The notes beneath the pieces are model-generated. The model was not told the origin of the DNA and searched no databases. It saw only the letters and a program-made list of their open reading frames with translations. From assembly GCA_006218055.1 (NCBI GenBank), contig VBWD01000018.1, positions 1-64,000 on the forward strand: a stretch of DNA of 64,000 nucleotides, read 5' to 3'. Position 1 is the stretch's first letter. Each line of letters begins with the position of its first letter. Source of the stretch: Gallionellaceae bacterium (GTDB lineage Bacteria; Pseudomonadota; Gammaproteobacteria; Burkholderiales; Gallionellaceae). Shown here in pieces: positions 1 to 10,870 of the stretch. The translations under genes and the position numbers were made by a program.

Positions 1-134
1 GATTACGGGGGAGGCAGTGAACGTTGTATCCCTCGCAGCTTCTCTGGAAGAAGACAGCCGCCCGTTTGCCTTTGGAGGTCCCGTTTCCTACAGTCCGCGG
101 CCACCCCGGGCAGCCCAGCAAGGACCGAACCAGA

Positions 135-1844
135 ATGCGGATGAGCCAGTACTTTCTGCCGACCATGAAGGAGAATCCGGCAGAAGCGCAGATCGTCTCG
201 CATCGCCTGATGCTGCGGGCCGGCCTGGTCCGCCAGACCTCCTCCGGCATCTATGCCTGGCTGCCGCTCGGCTTTCGCGTCCTGAAGAACATCGAGCGTA
301 TCGTGCGCCAGGAGCAGGACGCCTCCGGCGCTCAGGAAGTGCTGATGCCGACCATCCAATCGGCCGACCTGTGGCGAGAGAGCGGCCGCTACGACGCCTA
401 TGGTGCCGAGATGTTGCGCATCAAGGATCGCCATGACCGAGAGATGCTCTACGGCCCGACCAACGAGGAGATGATCACCGTCCTCTTTCGCGACGGCGTG
501 AAGAGCTACCGCGACCTGCCCCGGAACCTTTACCACATCCAATGGAAGTTCCGCGACGAAGTGCGCCCGCGTTTCGGCGTGATGCGCGCACGCGAGTTCA
601 TGATGAAGGATGCCTACTCCTTCCACAGTAGCTTCGAGAGCCTTGAACAGACTTATCGCGTGATGTACGAGACCTATAGCCGCATCTTCACGCGCTTGGG
701 CTTGCAGTTCCGCGCTGTGGCCGCCGACACGGGCGCCATCGGTGGTAGTGGTTCGCATGAGTTCCATGTGCTGGCCGACTCGGGCGAAGACGCATTGGCG
801 TATTGCCCGACCTCCGACTTCGCCGCCAACGTGGAATTGGCCGAGGCACTCGCACCGACCACTCCCCGTGCCGTGCCGACCGAAACGATGCGCAATGTCG
901 ATACACCCAAGCAGACCACCTGTGAGGATGTCGCCGCCCTACTTGGCCTGCCACTACAACACACCGTCAAACTCATCGCACTGATGGCGAACGACAAGTT
1001 GAACATCGTCTTGTTGCGCGGCGACCATTCATTGAACGAAGTGAAGGTCGGCAAGCTGGAAAGTTTGGCAGATTTCCGCTTCGCACGCGAAGATGAGATT
1101 CGCGCCTTCTTCAATTGCCCCCCCGGATTCCTAGGCGCAGTCGGGATCGACCGCGCTCAAGTTCGCGTCATCGCCGACCGCACCGTAGCTTCCATGAGCG
1201 ACTTCGTGATGGGCGCGAACATCGCCAAGTTCCATACCGCCGGGATCAACTGGGACCGCGACCTACCTGAGCCTGACGTCGTCGCCGATGTGCGTAACGT
1301 CGTCACTGGCGATGCATCACCGGATGGCAAGGGAACACTAGAGATATGTCGCGGCATCGAAGTTGGCCACATCTTCCAACTGCGCACCAAATATTCAGAA
1401 GCGCTAAAAGCCACCTACCTCGATGAGAACGGCAAGGCACAAGTGATGGAGATGGGCTGCTACGGTATCGGTGTATCGCGCATCGTGGCTGCCGCCATCG
1501 AACAGAACTTCGACGAGCGCGGTATCAGCATCCCAGCAGGCATGGCACCGTTCCAAGTCGCTATCGCGCCTATCGGCATCAAGAAGAGCGAAGCGGTACG
1601 CAATGCGGCGGAACAACTCTACGCGGAGCTCACTGCCGCCGGTATCGAAGTGCTGCTGGATGACCGCGACGAGCGTCCTGGTGTGATGTTCGCCGACCTT
1701 GAACTGATCGGCATACCGCATCGCATCGTCATCGGCGACCGCGGATTGAAAGAAGGCAATGTGGAATATCAAGGCCGCAAGGATGCGCAAGCCCAATCTG
1801 TCGCCTTGCAAGATGTGAGCAAGCTCGTACAATCGAAGCTATGA
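135..1844 (+). CDS. proS: Prolyl-tRNA synthetase (bacterial type with editing domain)
   Basis: [61 protein letters not shown] matches the ProS N-terminus; start chosen at ATG 135 rather than the ORF-track start at 24. Confidence 0.95.
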   Translation: MRMSQYFLPTMKENPAEAQIVSHRLMLRAGLVRQTSSGIYAWLPLGFRVLKNIERIVRQEQDASGAQEVLMPTIQSADLWRESGRYDAYGAEMLRIKDRHDREMLYGPTNEEMITVLFRDGVKSYRDLPRNLYHIQWKFRDEVRPRFGVMRAREFMMKDAYSFHSSFESLEQTYRVMYETYSRIFTRLGLQFRAVAADTGAIGGSGSHEFHVLADSGEDALAYCPTSDFAANVELAEALAPTTPRAVPTETMRNVDTPKQTTCEDVAALLGLPLQHTVKLIALMANDKLNIVLLRGDHSLNEVKVGKLESLADFRFAREDEIRAFFNCPPGFLGAVGIDRAQVRVIADRTVASMSDFVMGANIAKFHTAGINWDRDLPEPDVVADVRNVVTGDASPDGKGTLEICRGIEVGHIFQLRTKYSEALKATYLDENGKAQVMEMGCYGIGVSRIVAAAIEQNFDERGISIPAGMAPFQVAIAPIGIKKSEAVRNAAEQLYAELTAAGIEVLLDDRDERPGVMFADLELIGIPHRIVIGDRGLKEGNVEYQGRKDAQAQSVALQDVSKLVQSKL

Positions 1845-2515
1845 AACACACAGGATCGAGGATCGAGGATCGAGGATCGAGCGAAAACAGCCGCTCTGAC
1901 TGTCGCTCGCGTCTCAATCCTCAATCCGTGATCCTCGCGCTGTTCTTATGCTTCGCAACCTCAGCCCACGCGGGAGCACAAAGAGAAGTTGCCTTATCCG
2001 CCAGCGTACGCTCCATGCTGCAACGCGCCGTGTCTGACCAGGCCGCTCCCAAGCTGGCTTTTTCTTCGCAACAGGAAGCTCAGGCTTGGCTGGATGAGAT
2101 GTCTCAACGTTTAGCCAAAAAGATTCCCGATGCGGAATATCGTTTCGATCTGTTGAGTACCGTACATTACGAAGCTACACGCGCAGGTCTTGACCCACAC
2201 ATGGTGCTGGGCTTGATCGAAGTGGAAAGTGGATTCAGGAAATATGCCGTCTCCAAAGTCGGTGCGCGCGGATACATGCAGGTGATGCCATTCTGGAAAA
2301 GGGCGATCGGTGCGAATGACCACAACCTATTCCACCTGCGCACCAACCTACGCTATGGCTGCACCATCCTGAGACACTACTTGGATATCGAGAAAGGCGA
2401 CTTGTATCGCGCCTTGGGACGTTACAACGGCAGTCTGGGAAAACCTGAATATCCGAACTTGGTGAAGGCTGCCTGGCATAAACACTGGGTACCCGGCCGC
2501 CGCACCACCAGCTGA
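1841..2515 (+). CDS. Lytic transglycosylase, SLT domain
   Basis: ATGA overlap with the proS stop; [37 protein letters not shown] is an SLT catalytic motif (E-S-x-F, GxMQ). Confidence 0.88.
   Translation: MKHTGSRIEDRGSSENSRSDCRSRLNPQSVILALFLCFATSAHAGAQREVALSASVRSMLQRAVSDQAAPKLAFSSQQEAQAWLDEMSQRLAKKIPDAEYRFDLLSTVHYEATRAGLDPHMVLGLIEVESGFRKYAVSKVGARGYMQVMPFWKRAIGANDHNLFHLRTNLRYGCTILRHYLDIEKGDLYRALGRYNGSLGKPEYPNLVKAAWHKHWVPGRRTTS
1852..1938. repeat. Family-B palindromic element, copy 1 (GGATCGAGGAT...CTCAATCCTCAATCC)
   Basis: Tandem ggatcgaggatcgaggatcgaggatcgag at left and ctcaatcctcaatccgtgatcctcg at right; similar arms recur at 24841-24933 and 30969-31043. Confidence 0.65.
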
Positions 2516-2989
2516 CTACTTCTTTGCTGCTTTACTTTTGATATAAGACTCCACGCTCTCGCGTGACAATAGACCTTCCTGATAGCTCACCAACTCGCCT
2601 TGCGGGTTGTAGAGATAGGAAGTCGGTAGCACCTCTATCTGCCCCACCTGCTCCGCCATATCGTAATCCCCCAACACGATGGGATAAGTGACATTGCGTT
2701 TAGCCACAAAAGCTTTGACGGATTTCTCCGTTGAATCGAGTGCGACGCCGATCACGACCAAATCGGTCTTCTTGTGCGCTTCATGTAACGCAACCAAATC
2801 GGGGACTTCTTCAAGACAAGGCGGACACCAAGTCGCCCAGAAATTCACCAGCACCCACTTGCCGCGATAGTCGTTCAGGCGCTGGGCATTGCCCTGCATA
2901 TCCTTGAATTCAAAGGGCTGAGCAGTTGCCAAGGCGGCGCAGCACATCAGCAGCGCCACACCCAGCAGACGAAACAACGCGGACATCAA
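2516..2989 (-). CDS. TlpA-type periplasmic thiol:disulfide oxidoreductase
   Basis: Signal peptide plus WVLVNFWATWCPPCLEEVPDL (CPPC active site). Confidence 0.88.
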   Translation of the reverse strand: MMSALFRLLGVALLMCCAALATAQPFEFKDMQGNAQRLNDYRGKWVLVNFWATWCPPCLEEVPDLVALHEAHKKTDLVVIGVALDSTEKSVKAFVAKRNVTYPIVLGDYDMAEQVGQIEVLPTSYLYNPQGELVSYQEGLLSRESVESYIKSKAAKK

Positions 2990-3570
2990 TGACCTGATTT
3001 GTCTTCGTGCTGCACGTCAGTCACGTGAGCATCATCTTCTGCCGAATGTCCATCGGCAGCATGCGTCAAATACAGCGCCAGTGCGATCAAAGCGATAGCA
3101 GCGCCGAAGTAAACCAGATCGAGCGGAGTTGTCATGTGCATGGTGATCGCCTCTTCGAACAAGGTAACGATCATGATCATCAAGATCACTTTTGCCAATT
3201 TCGATTTCAAGTCATCCAGATTGTTGATGACGAGAATCTTGCTGGCCGCCTTGCTGCCGTGCGCCTGATCGATATCGCTGATGAATAGCTCATACAAGCC
3301 CAAGGAAAAGATCAGCATAACCGTCGCCAACAGGTAGCCATCCACCACCTCAACGATGTGCGACACGATGCTGTCGTGCAAAGCCTTGCGTGCTTCTTCG
3401 GTCAGCGAAGAATCGGCGTAGTGCAAGGAATGCTGGAACAGATTGACCACATCGACCGTGGCCATATAAAAGATGGCAAAGCCCGCTAGCAAACTGCCGA
3501 TGACCGCCGCCAAGATGACGAAACGGCTGTTCCACAAAGCACCTTCAAACAAGCTCTCAAAATATTTCAT
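2986..3570 (-). CDS. YqhA/UPF0114 family membrane protein
   Basis: MKYFESLFEGALWNSRFVILAAVIGSLLAGFAIFYMATVDV resembles YqhA; several hydrophobic helices. Confidence 0.75.
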   Translation of the reverse strand: MKYFESLFEGALWNSRFVILAAVIGSLLAGFAIFYMATVDVVNLFQHSLHYADSSLTEEARKALHDSIVSHIVEVVDGYLLATVMLIFSLGLYELFISDIDQAHGSKAASKILVINNLDDLKSKLAKVILMIMIVTLFEEAITMHMTTPLDLVYFGAAIALIALALYLTHAADGHSAEDDAHVTDVQHEDKSGH

Positions 3571-3650
3571 ATTGATTCCCCTAACGTTGATGCAAAAAAT
3601 TTCGGCCGCGCATTAAAGCTGAAAAGCCCGCATACGGCAACCGCCAAAAA

Positions 3651-4862
3651 TCATATAGCCCATACTTCTTTCAAGGTCGGATTGTTCCCCTCGGCCATCT
3701 GTCTTTCTAGGCCGTTGAACCAGGCACGGATGTCGGCATCGCCTGACTGCTTGGGTAATAAGATCACATCCAACAGGAACATACGCGTCAGTTCGGACAA
3801 TTGGATACGCTCCGGTGCGCGCACCATGTTCCAGCCCTGCCCCGATAGTTTGGCGACGATTTTCGCATTCACCAGCTTGTTCAAGATGCGCTCCACATCC
3901 TCGTATCCGATGCGCAGTTGCTTAGAAAGCCCTGGCAAGTCTTGCACCTCACCGCTCTGCAAACCCTTGTGCATCAACTTGAGCATCGCCAAGGCGAAAT
4001 AGAGTTGCGCCGCTTGGTCGAGCTTCAACGCATGCGTGCTACGCCAATGCGAGATAGAAGCTGTGATGATGGCACCGAACAACAGCGTCAGCCACGACAG
4101 ATAGATCCACAGCAAAAAGATCGGCAAGCTAGCAAAAGCGCCGTACACCAACTTGTAAGTTGGGAAGTGCGAGATGTAATAGGCAAAGGCTTGGTTCATC
4201 GACTCGAAGGCGATAGCGGCGATGACACCGCCGATGACCGCATGGCGCATCGGCACATAACGGTTAGGCACCACACGGAACAACAAAGTGAAGGCTGCCG
4301 TCGTCAGCACCACAGGCAGAAGTTTGAGCATCTCGATACCGAAAGCAGGAATCTGCTTCGCGTAGCCCACCGACAAACCGATCAACCAAGAGGTCAACGA
4401 CAAACTGCCGCCGATGAGCAATGGCGCGAGGGTGATGACCGCCCAATACACCAAGATACGTTGCAACATGTTGCGCTGGCGCGATACACGGAAGATGCGA
4501 TGGAAAGCATTGTCGATGGTGACCAACATCCACATCGCGGTAATAGCTAGGAAGACGATACCCACTGCCGTGAGGCGGGATGCACTCTCGGCGAACTGCT
4601 CCATGTAGCGCGAGATCATCTTGCCGCCCGTCTCCGGCAACATGTTCGACAGGATGAAATCCTTCAAATGCGCAGACAGGTCGGTGAACACGGGGAACGC
4701 CGAGAACACTGTCAGCATGATGGTGAGCAAGGGCACCAACGACAGCAAAGTGGTGAAGGTCAGACTCGCCGCCATCTCGGTGCAGCGATCCTGTTGCAGG
4801 CGAACGGCAACAAAGCGCAAGAAGCGCAGCCCATCCATGATGCCAAGATTCGGAAGTTTCAT
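3651..4862 (-). CDS. YihY/virulence factor BrkB family membrane protein
   Basis: CTEMAASLTFTTLLSLVPLLTIMLTVFSAFPVF...GGVIAAIAFESMNQAFAYYISHFPTYKLVYGAFASLPIFLLWIYLSW; start taken at MKLPNLG. Confidence 0.85.
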   Translation of the reverse strand: MKLPNLGIMDGLRFLRFVAVRLQQDRCTEMAASLTFTTLLSLVPLLTIMLTVFSAFPVFTDLSAHLKDFILSNMLPETGGKMISRYMEQFAESASRLTAVGIVFLAITAMWMLVTIDNAFHRIFRVSRQRNMLQRILVYWAVITLAPLLIGGSLSLTSWLIGLSVGYAKQIPAFGIEMLKLLPVVLTTAAFTLLFRVVPNRYVPMRHAVIGGVIAAIAFESMNQAFAYYISHFPTYKLVYGAFASLPIFLLWIYLSWLTLLFGAIITASISHWRSTHALKLDQAAQLYFALAMLKLMHKGLQSGEVQDLPGLSKQLRIGYEDVERILNKLVNAKIVAKLSGQGWNMVRAPERIQLSELTRMFLLDVILLPKQSGDADIRAWFNGLERQMAEGNNPTLKEVWAI

Positions 4863-4892
4863 AACGTTCAATATACCCATACAATGCCGCGC

Positions 4893-5600
4893 ATGATAAC
4901 CGACAACCCCCAATCAAAAAGCAACGCCCGCACTGCACGCCAGATGTTGCGCGCACATCGTTACGGCGCGCTCTCCACACTCTCCAAGAAGTTCGATGGA
5001 CATCCCTTCGGCTCCATCACACCGTACATGGTGGATCACGACGGCAGTCTGCTCATCCTCATCAGCGGATTAGCAGAGCACACCAAGAACATCCTGAGCG
5101 ATTCGCGCGTCAGTCTCATCACACATGACCAGAACGACCCGCATATCCAAACACAAGGTCGCGTGACATTGGTTGGCAATGCCACGTTCGATCCCGAGCG
5201 TGAGCGTTGCGGCAAACGTTATCTGTGTTACTTCCCCGAAGCGCAGACCTACTTCGATATGGCCGACTTCAACTTCTTCCGCATCGTTCCCTTTGCCATC
5301 CGTTACATCGGCGGGTTCGGTGACATCCATTGGGTGAAAGCCGACAACTATCGCCTTCCGAATTACCCACTGATATCGGAAGAGGTTTCATTGATCGGTG
5401 AATTCGATACCGAACAGCGCAACGCGCTGGCACGATCACTAGGACTAGCCGAAGCTAAGGAAGTCGCATTGATCGGTGTGGATTGTGACGGCTTCGATCT
5501 GCGCATCGACGGCAAGATAGTTCGAAGTGACTTTGCTGAAGTGGTGCTGGACGCCGCCCAGGCTAGCGCGGCGATTCTGACTCAAACGATACGCAGCTAA
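4893..5600 (+). CDS. HugZ-like heme utilization / pyridoxamine 5'-phosphate oxidase-fold protein
   Basis: ARQMLRAHRYGALSTLSKKFDGHPFGSITPYMVDHDGSLLILISGLAEHTKNI is typical of the HugZ family; ATG 4884 is an alternative start. Confidence 0.8.
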   Translation: MITDNPQSKSNARTARQMLRAHRYGALSTLSKKFDGHPFGSITPYMVDHDGSLLILISGLAEHTKNILSDSRVSLITHDQNDPHIQTQGRVTLVGNATFDPERERCGKRYLCYFPEAQTYFDMADFNFFRIVPFAIRYIGGFGDIHWVKADNYRLPNYPLISEEVSLIGEFDTEQRNALARSLGLAEAKEVALIGVDCDGFDLRIDGKIVRSDFAEVVLDAAQASAAILTQTIRS

Positions 5601-5878
5601 CCGCGTACACCTTTCAATTCCAAACGCGGTGACAGCTTCTCAATAGGGATGCTTTCCTGCTTAAACTCAGGTTCTCCGACCACACTGGGCTCTATTGCTC
5701 GTGGCTCATCCACCATACTTTCAGTGACCAATGATGGCTGGGGTATTGCGCGCTTAGCTTGATGTACGCGCGCCTTGCCTGCCTTATTTGTGACTCGCAC
5801 TTCAGCAGCCAGTACGAAATTCGAAGCCAATGTCACAGCGCATAACGCTGCCACTTTCAACCCTGTATCGAATCTCAT
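5597..5878 (-). CDS. Small secreted hypothetical protein
   Basis: 93-aa ORF with N-terminal signal-like segment GLKVAALCAVTLASNFVLAAEV; no recognised domain. Confidence 0.45.
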   Translation of the reverse strand: MRFDTGLKVAALCAVTLASNFVLAAEVRVTNKAGKARVHQAKRAIPQPSLVTESMVDEPRAIEPSVVGEPEFKQESIPIEKLSPRLELKGVRG

Positions 5879-5909
5879 ACCGCCCTCCTTTCGGCATCGC
5901 TGCGTTAGA

Positions 5910-7445
5910 TCACACCTGCGGGTGCGCCCTGTCCATCCCTGTATCCAGCTTGTTCAAGGCATTCAGATAAGCCTTGGCAGACGCCACCACGATGTCGGTA
6001 TCCGCCCCCTGCCCGTTGACCACACGTCCGCCCTTGGCCAAACGCACCGTCACTTCACCCTGCGCATCGGTACCGCTGGTGATGTTGTTGACTGAATACA
6101 GCAACAACTCGGTCTCACTCTTCACGATCTGTTCGATAGCTTTGAACGTCGCATCCACTGGACCGCCGCCTTGCGCATCGGCTTGATGTTCCTTGCCGCC
6201 TACGCTCATCACCACGCGCGCTACCGGCAACGAACCCGTCTCGGAGTGCGCCCCCATGGCTACCAAACGGAAATGATCGCTCAGTTGCGTGACCTCTTCA
6301 TCACTCACCAAGGCTTGGATGTCTTCGTCGAATATCTCGCTCTTACGATCAGCCAGATCCTTGAAGCGGGCGAAAGCGGCATTCAACGCATCTTCGCTGC
6401 TCAACACGATCCCCAATTCCTGCAAGCGGGTACGGAAAGCATTACGGCCGGACAACTTGCCCAAAGACAACTTGTTCGCACCCCAACCCACATCCTCCGC
6501 ACGCATGATCTCATAGGTCTCGCGATGCTTCAGCACACCGTCTTGATGGATGCCGGACTCGTGCGCAAAAGCGTTCGCGCCGACGATGGCCTTGTTCGGC
6601 TGCACCGGATAACCCGTGATGCTGGACACCAACTTCGAGGTCGGCACGATCTGCGTCGTATCGATATTCGTATCGCAAGTGAACACATCGCGGCGCGTCT
6701 TCACCGCCATCACGATCTCTTCCAGTGAAGCGTTACCTGCACGCTCCCCCAAACCGTTGATGGTGCACTCCACTTGGCGTGCGCCGTTCATCACCGCAGC
6801 CAGCGAATTAGCCGAAGCCATGCCCAAATCGTTATGGCAGTGTGTTGACCAGATCACCTTGTCGCTGTTTGGCACGCGTGCGATCAACTGCTTGAAGCGC
6901 TCGCCCCACAACAGCGGGATGCTGTAACCCACGGTGTCCGGCACGTTCAAAGTCTTCGCGCCTGCCTTGATGACCTCGTCGAAGATGCGCACCAAGAAAT
7001 CGATATCAGAACGCACCGCATCCTCAGCAGAGAACTCCACGTCGTCGGTGTATTCACGCGCCCACTTCACCGCTTGCACCGCACGTGTCACTACTTCGTC
7101 TGGCGACATACGCAACTTGTGTTGCATGTGGATGGGAGAAGTCGCGATGAAGGTATGGATACGTCCGTGCTTCGCTGGTTTGATCGCCTCACCCGCCGCA
7201 CGCACATCCTTCTCGCTGGCACGCGCCAAGGAACAAACGGTAGAACGCTCGATCACCTTGGCGATGCTGTTGATGGCATCCGCGTCACCGGGGCTAGCCG
7301 CAGCGAAACCCGCCTCTATGACATCCACGCCCAGCTTCTCCAACTGGCGCGCGATGCGCAACTTCTCTTCTTTGGTCATGGATGCGCCCGGGCTTTGCTC
7401 GCCGTCGCGCAAGGTGGTGTCGAATATGATCAATTTGTCAGTCAT
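5910..7445 (-). CDS. leuA: 2-isopropylmalate synthase
   Basis: [54 protein letters not shown]...[14 protein letters not shown]. Confidence 0.96.
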   Translation of the reverse strand: MTDKLIIFDTTLRDGEQSPGASMTKEEKLRIARQLEKLGVDVIEAGFAAASPGDADAINSIAKVIERSTVCSLARASEKDVRAAGEAIKPAKHGRIHTFIATSPIHMQHKLRMSPDEVVTRAVQAVKWAREYTDDVEFSAEDAVRSDIDFLVRIFDEVIKAGAKTLNVPDTVGYSIPLLWGERFKQLIARVPNSDKVIWSTHCHNDLGMASANSLAAVMNGARQVECTINGLGERAGNASLEEIVMAVKTRRDVFTCDTNIDTTQIVPTSKLVSSITGYPVQPNKAIVGANAFAHESGIHQDGVLKHRETYEIMRAEDVGWGANKLSLGKLSGRNAFRTRLQELGIVLSSEDALNAAFARFKDLADRKSEIFDEDIQALVSDEEVTQLSDHFRLVAMGAHSETGSLPVARVVMSVGGKEHQADAQGGGPVDATFKAIEQIVKSETELLLYSVNNITSGTDAQGEVTVRLAKGGRVVNGQGADTDIVVASAKAYLNALNKLDTGMDRAHPQV

Positions 7446-7496
7446 TTTTTACTCCAATGCAATTGTTCTTCCACGTTTAATACTTATGGGGTGGGT

Positions 7497-7580
7497 TTAG
7501 TTTGCGCGCGAGCGCAGCTTCAGCGCGGCCAGCAGGCTGAAGGTGGAATGCGATTGCGAGATGTGTCTAGAGAAGTGCAT
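7497..7580 (-). CDS. Possible short leader ORF upstream of leuA (27 aa, Leu-rich C-terminal half)
   Basis: Manual translation of the minus strand: MHFSRHISQSHSTFSLLAALKLRSRAN*, ending ~51 bp before the leuA ATG; no clear RBS. Confidence 0.3.
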   Translation of the reverse strand: MHFSRHISQSHSTFSLLAALKLRSRAN

Positions 7581-7624
7581 GGGCAGGAATATAGCGGCTT
7601 TTATTTGGGGGCGCAACCGAAGCC

Positions 7625-8209
7625 TTAATTGAACTGGCTTCTAATGATTCCCCACTGCTGAGGCCATTGCGCCATGGGATCTTTGACATAGCCACTCTTG
7701 CCGAACTGGTTCCAACGTCCGACGACGAAACACAGCAACAGATTGGCATGCGCGCCGAAGTCGGCATCGGCTTCCAGTTTGCCTTGAGTGGAGGCGATAC
7801 GCAGGGATTGTTTGAGGGTCGCTTCGACGCGATCCAGCAGTTGGTTGATACGTTGTTGCAGGCGCTCGTCTTCATTCACCAGTGCGTCACCGATGAGGAC
7901 GCGCGTCATGCCACGGTTCTTTTTGGCAAAACCCAGCAACAGACCAACGATACCTTCGATCTGCTTCATGCCATCTTGCTCTTCTGTGCTGATCTTGTTG
8001 ATGAGCCCAAAGACAGTCTGCTCGATGAAATCGATCAAGCCTTGGTACATCATGAACTTGCTGGGAAAGTGGCGATACAGCGCAGCCTCCGACAGGTCGA
8101 GACGTGCCGCCAACGCAGCGGTAGTGATCTTCTCGCCCTTGGGTTGCTCCAGCATCTCAACGATGGTTTGCAGGATCTGTAGTTTTCGTTCGCCCGGTTT
8201 AGCTGCCAT
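7625..8209 (-). CDS. slmA: Nucleoid occlusion factor SlmA (TetR-fold)
   Basis: MAAKPGERKLQILQTIVEMLEQPKGEKITTAALAARLDLSEAALYRHFPSKFMMYQGLIDFIE. Confidence 0.92.
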   Translation of the reverse strand: MAAKPGERKLQILQTIVEMLEQPKGEKITTAALAARLDLSEAALYRHFPSKFMMYQGLIDFIEQTVFGLINKISTEEQDGMKQIEGIVGLLLGFAKKNRGMTRVLIGDALVNEDERLQQRINQLLDRVEATLKQSLRIASTQGKLEADADFGAHANLLLCFVVGRWNQFGKSGYVKDPMAQWPQQWGIIRSQFN

Positions 8210-8221
8210 GTCGTTTCCCTT

Positions 8222-9817
<1,596 letters not shown>

Positions 9818-9838
9818 CAGCATGAAAATCCCATTCGA

Positions 9839-10315
9839 TTATCTGTGATCCTTCACGGTCGGATCGTTGTAATGCTTATAGCTCAACTCCAGCGCTTTGA
9901 CTTCCGCCTCTAGATCGACCGTCTGCTTCTTGCCGCCCATCTCTATAACAAGACTGACTGGCACACGGTCGCCCACGTTCAACCTTTGCTTCAAGCCGTT
10001 CAACACCAGATAGATACCGCGATTTCCAAAGATGAGTGTGCTATTGGGGATGAGTTTCATGCTATCCACCGTGGAGGTCTCCATCTTGCCGTGGCGTTTC
10101 TCCACGTTCTGGATCTCTCCCGAGGTGGCGAGCGGACTACTCACCGACAGCAGACGCGCCGGTTTGGTCACGTAGAGATTCATCTGCACGGTGACGGACT
10201 TTTGCTCGGGCACACTCTCGCGCATCCACACCTTGTCCACCATCACATCGTTGGCGCCTGCCCATGCTTGGCTCGCCAACATCAACATCGCCAGACTCAG
10301 TAATTTACGCAACAT
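9839..10315 (-). CDS. Secreted PCuAC/DUF461-like protein lacking canonical copper ligands
   Basis: Signal peptide MLRKLLSLAMLMLASQAWAGA; VDKVWMRESVPEQ...GEIQNVEKRHGKMETSTVDSMKLIPNSTLIFGNRGIYLVLNGLKQRL aligns by eye with the downstream PCuAC, with the ligand positions substituted. Confidence 0.55.
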   Translation of the reverse strand: MLRKLLSLAMLMLASQAWAGANDVMVDKVWMRESVPEQKSVTVQMNLYVTKPARLLSVSSPLATSGEIQNVEKRHGKMETSTVDSMKLIPNSTLIFGNRGIYLVLNGLKQRLNVGDRVPVSLVIEMGGKKQTVDLEAEVKALELSYKHYNDPTVKDHR

Positions 10316-10334
10316 GATGAACCTCCCCTACGAA

Positions 10335-10799
10335 TCAATGATGATGCATATGTTCGTGGTGAGCGGATTCCGCCAACGGCTTGATCTTGGAGATCACTTG
10401 CACTTTGGTGTCCTTGCCATCGGCGCCGCGCACCACCATCTCACAGTTGGTCTTTTTGCCAGCCACGAGCGGCTTCTTCAATCCGATCAACATCAGGTGA
10501 TACCCCGCCTCACCCAGGTCCACCGCCTTGCCCGCAGGCAGTTCGATGGCATCCACTTGGCGCATCTTCATCAAGTCGCCTTCCATCACCATGCTGTGCA
10601 TCTCGGACATGTTCGCATCCTTGCAGGCGACGCCCACCAGTTTCGCCGCCTTCTTGCTGGTGATGACAAGTTGAATCATGGCGCCGTCTTGGCCGGGTGC
10701 GGTGGCACGAGTCCACGCATCGCTTACTTTCACATCCGCCGCATAGGCCGTAGTTGCAGCGCTCACCGCCAACATGCCAGCCATCAGAATTCTTTTCAT
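10335..10799 (-). CDS. Periplasmic copper chaperone PCu(A)C
   Basis: EMHSMVMEGDLMKMRQVDAIELPAGKAVDLGEAGYHLML matches H-X10-M-X21-H-X-M exactly; His-rich tail HHEHMHHH. Confidence 0.9.
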   Translation of the reverse strand: MKRILMAGMLAVSAATTAYAADVKVSDAWTRATAPGQDGAMIQLVITSKKAAKLVGVACKDANMSEMHSMVMEGDLMKMRQVDAIELPAGKAVDLGEAGYHLMLIGLKKPLVAGKKTNCEMVVRGADGKDTKVQVISKIKPLAESAHHEHMHHH

Positions 10800-10820
10800 G
10801 CTCTTCTCCATTAAGTTAAA

Positions 10821-10848
10821 ACGCGCCACACCTTGCGATGCGGCGCGT
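10821..10848 (-). terminator. Terminator downstream of the TonB copper receptor
   Basis: Stem acgcgcc / ggcgcgt; T-run on the minus strand after the stem. Confidence 0.6.
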
Positions 10849-10870
10849 CATTCTAGCCCGAATCTACCGA

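Noticed and set aside
1-134. ORF-track start of proS at position 24
   Set aside because: ProS homology begins at MRMSQYF (135); the upstream extension has no recognisable similarity.
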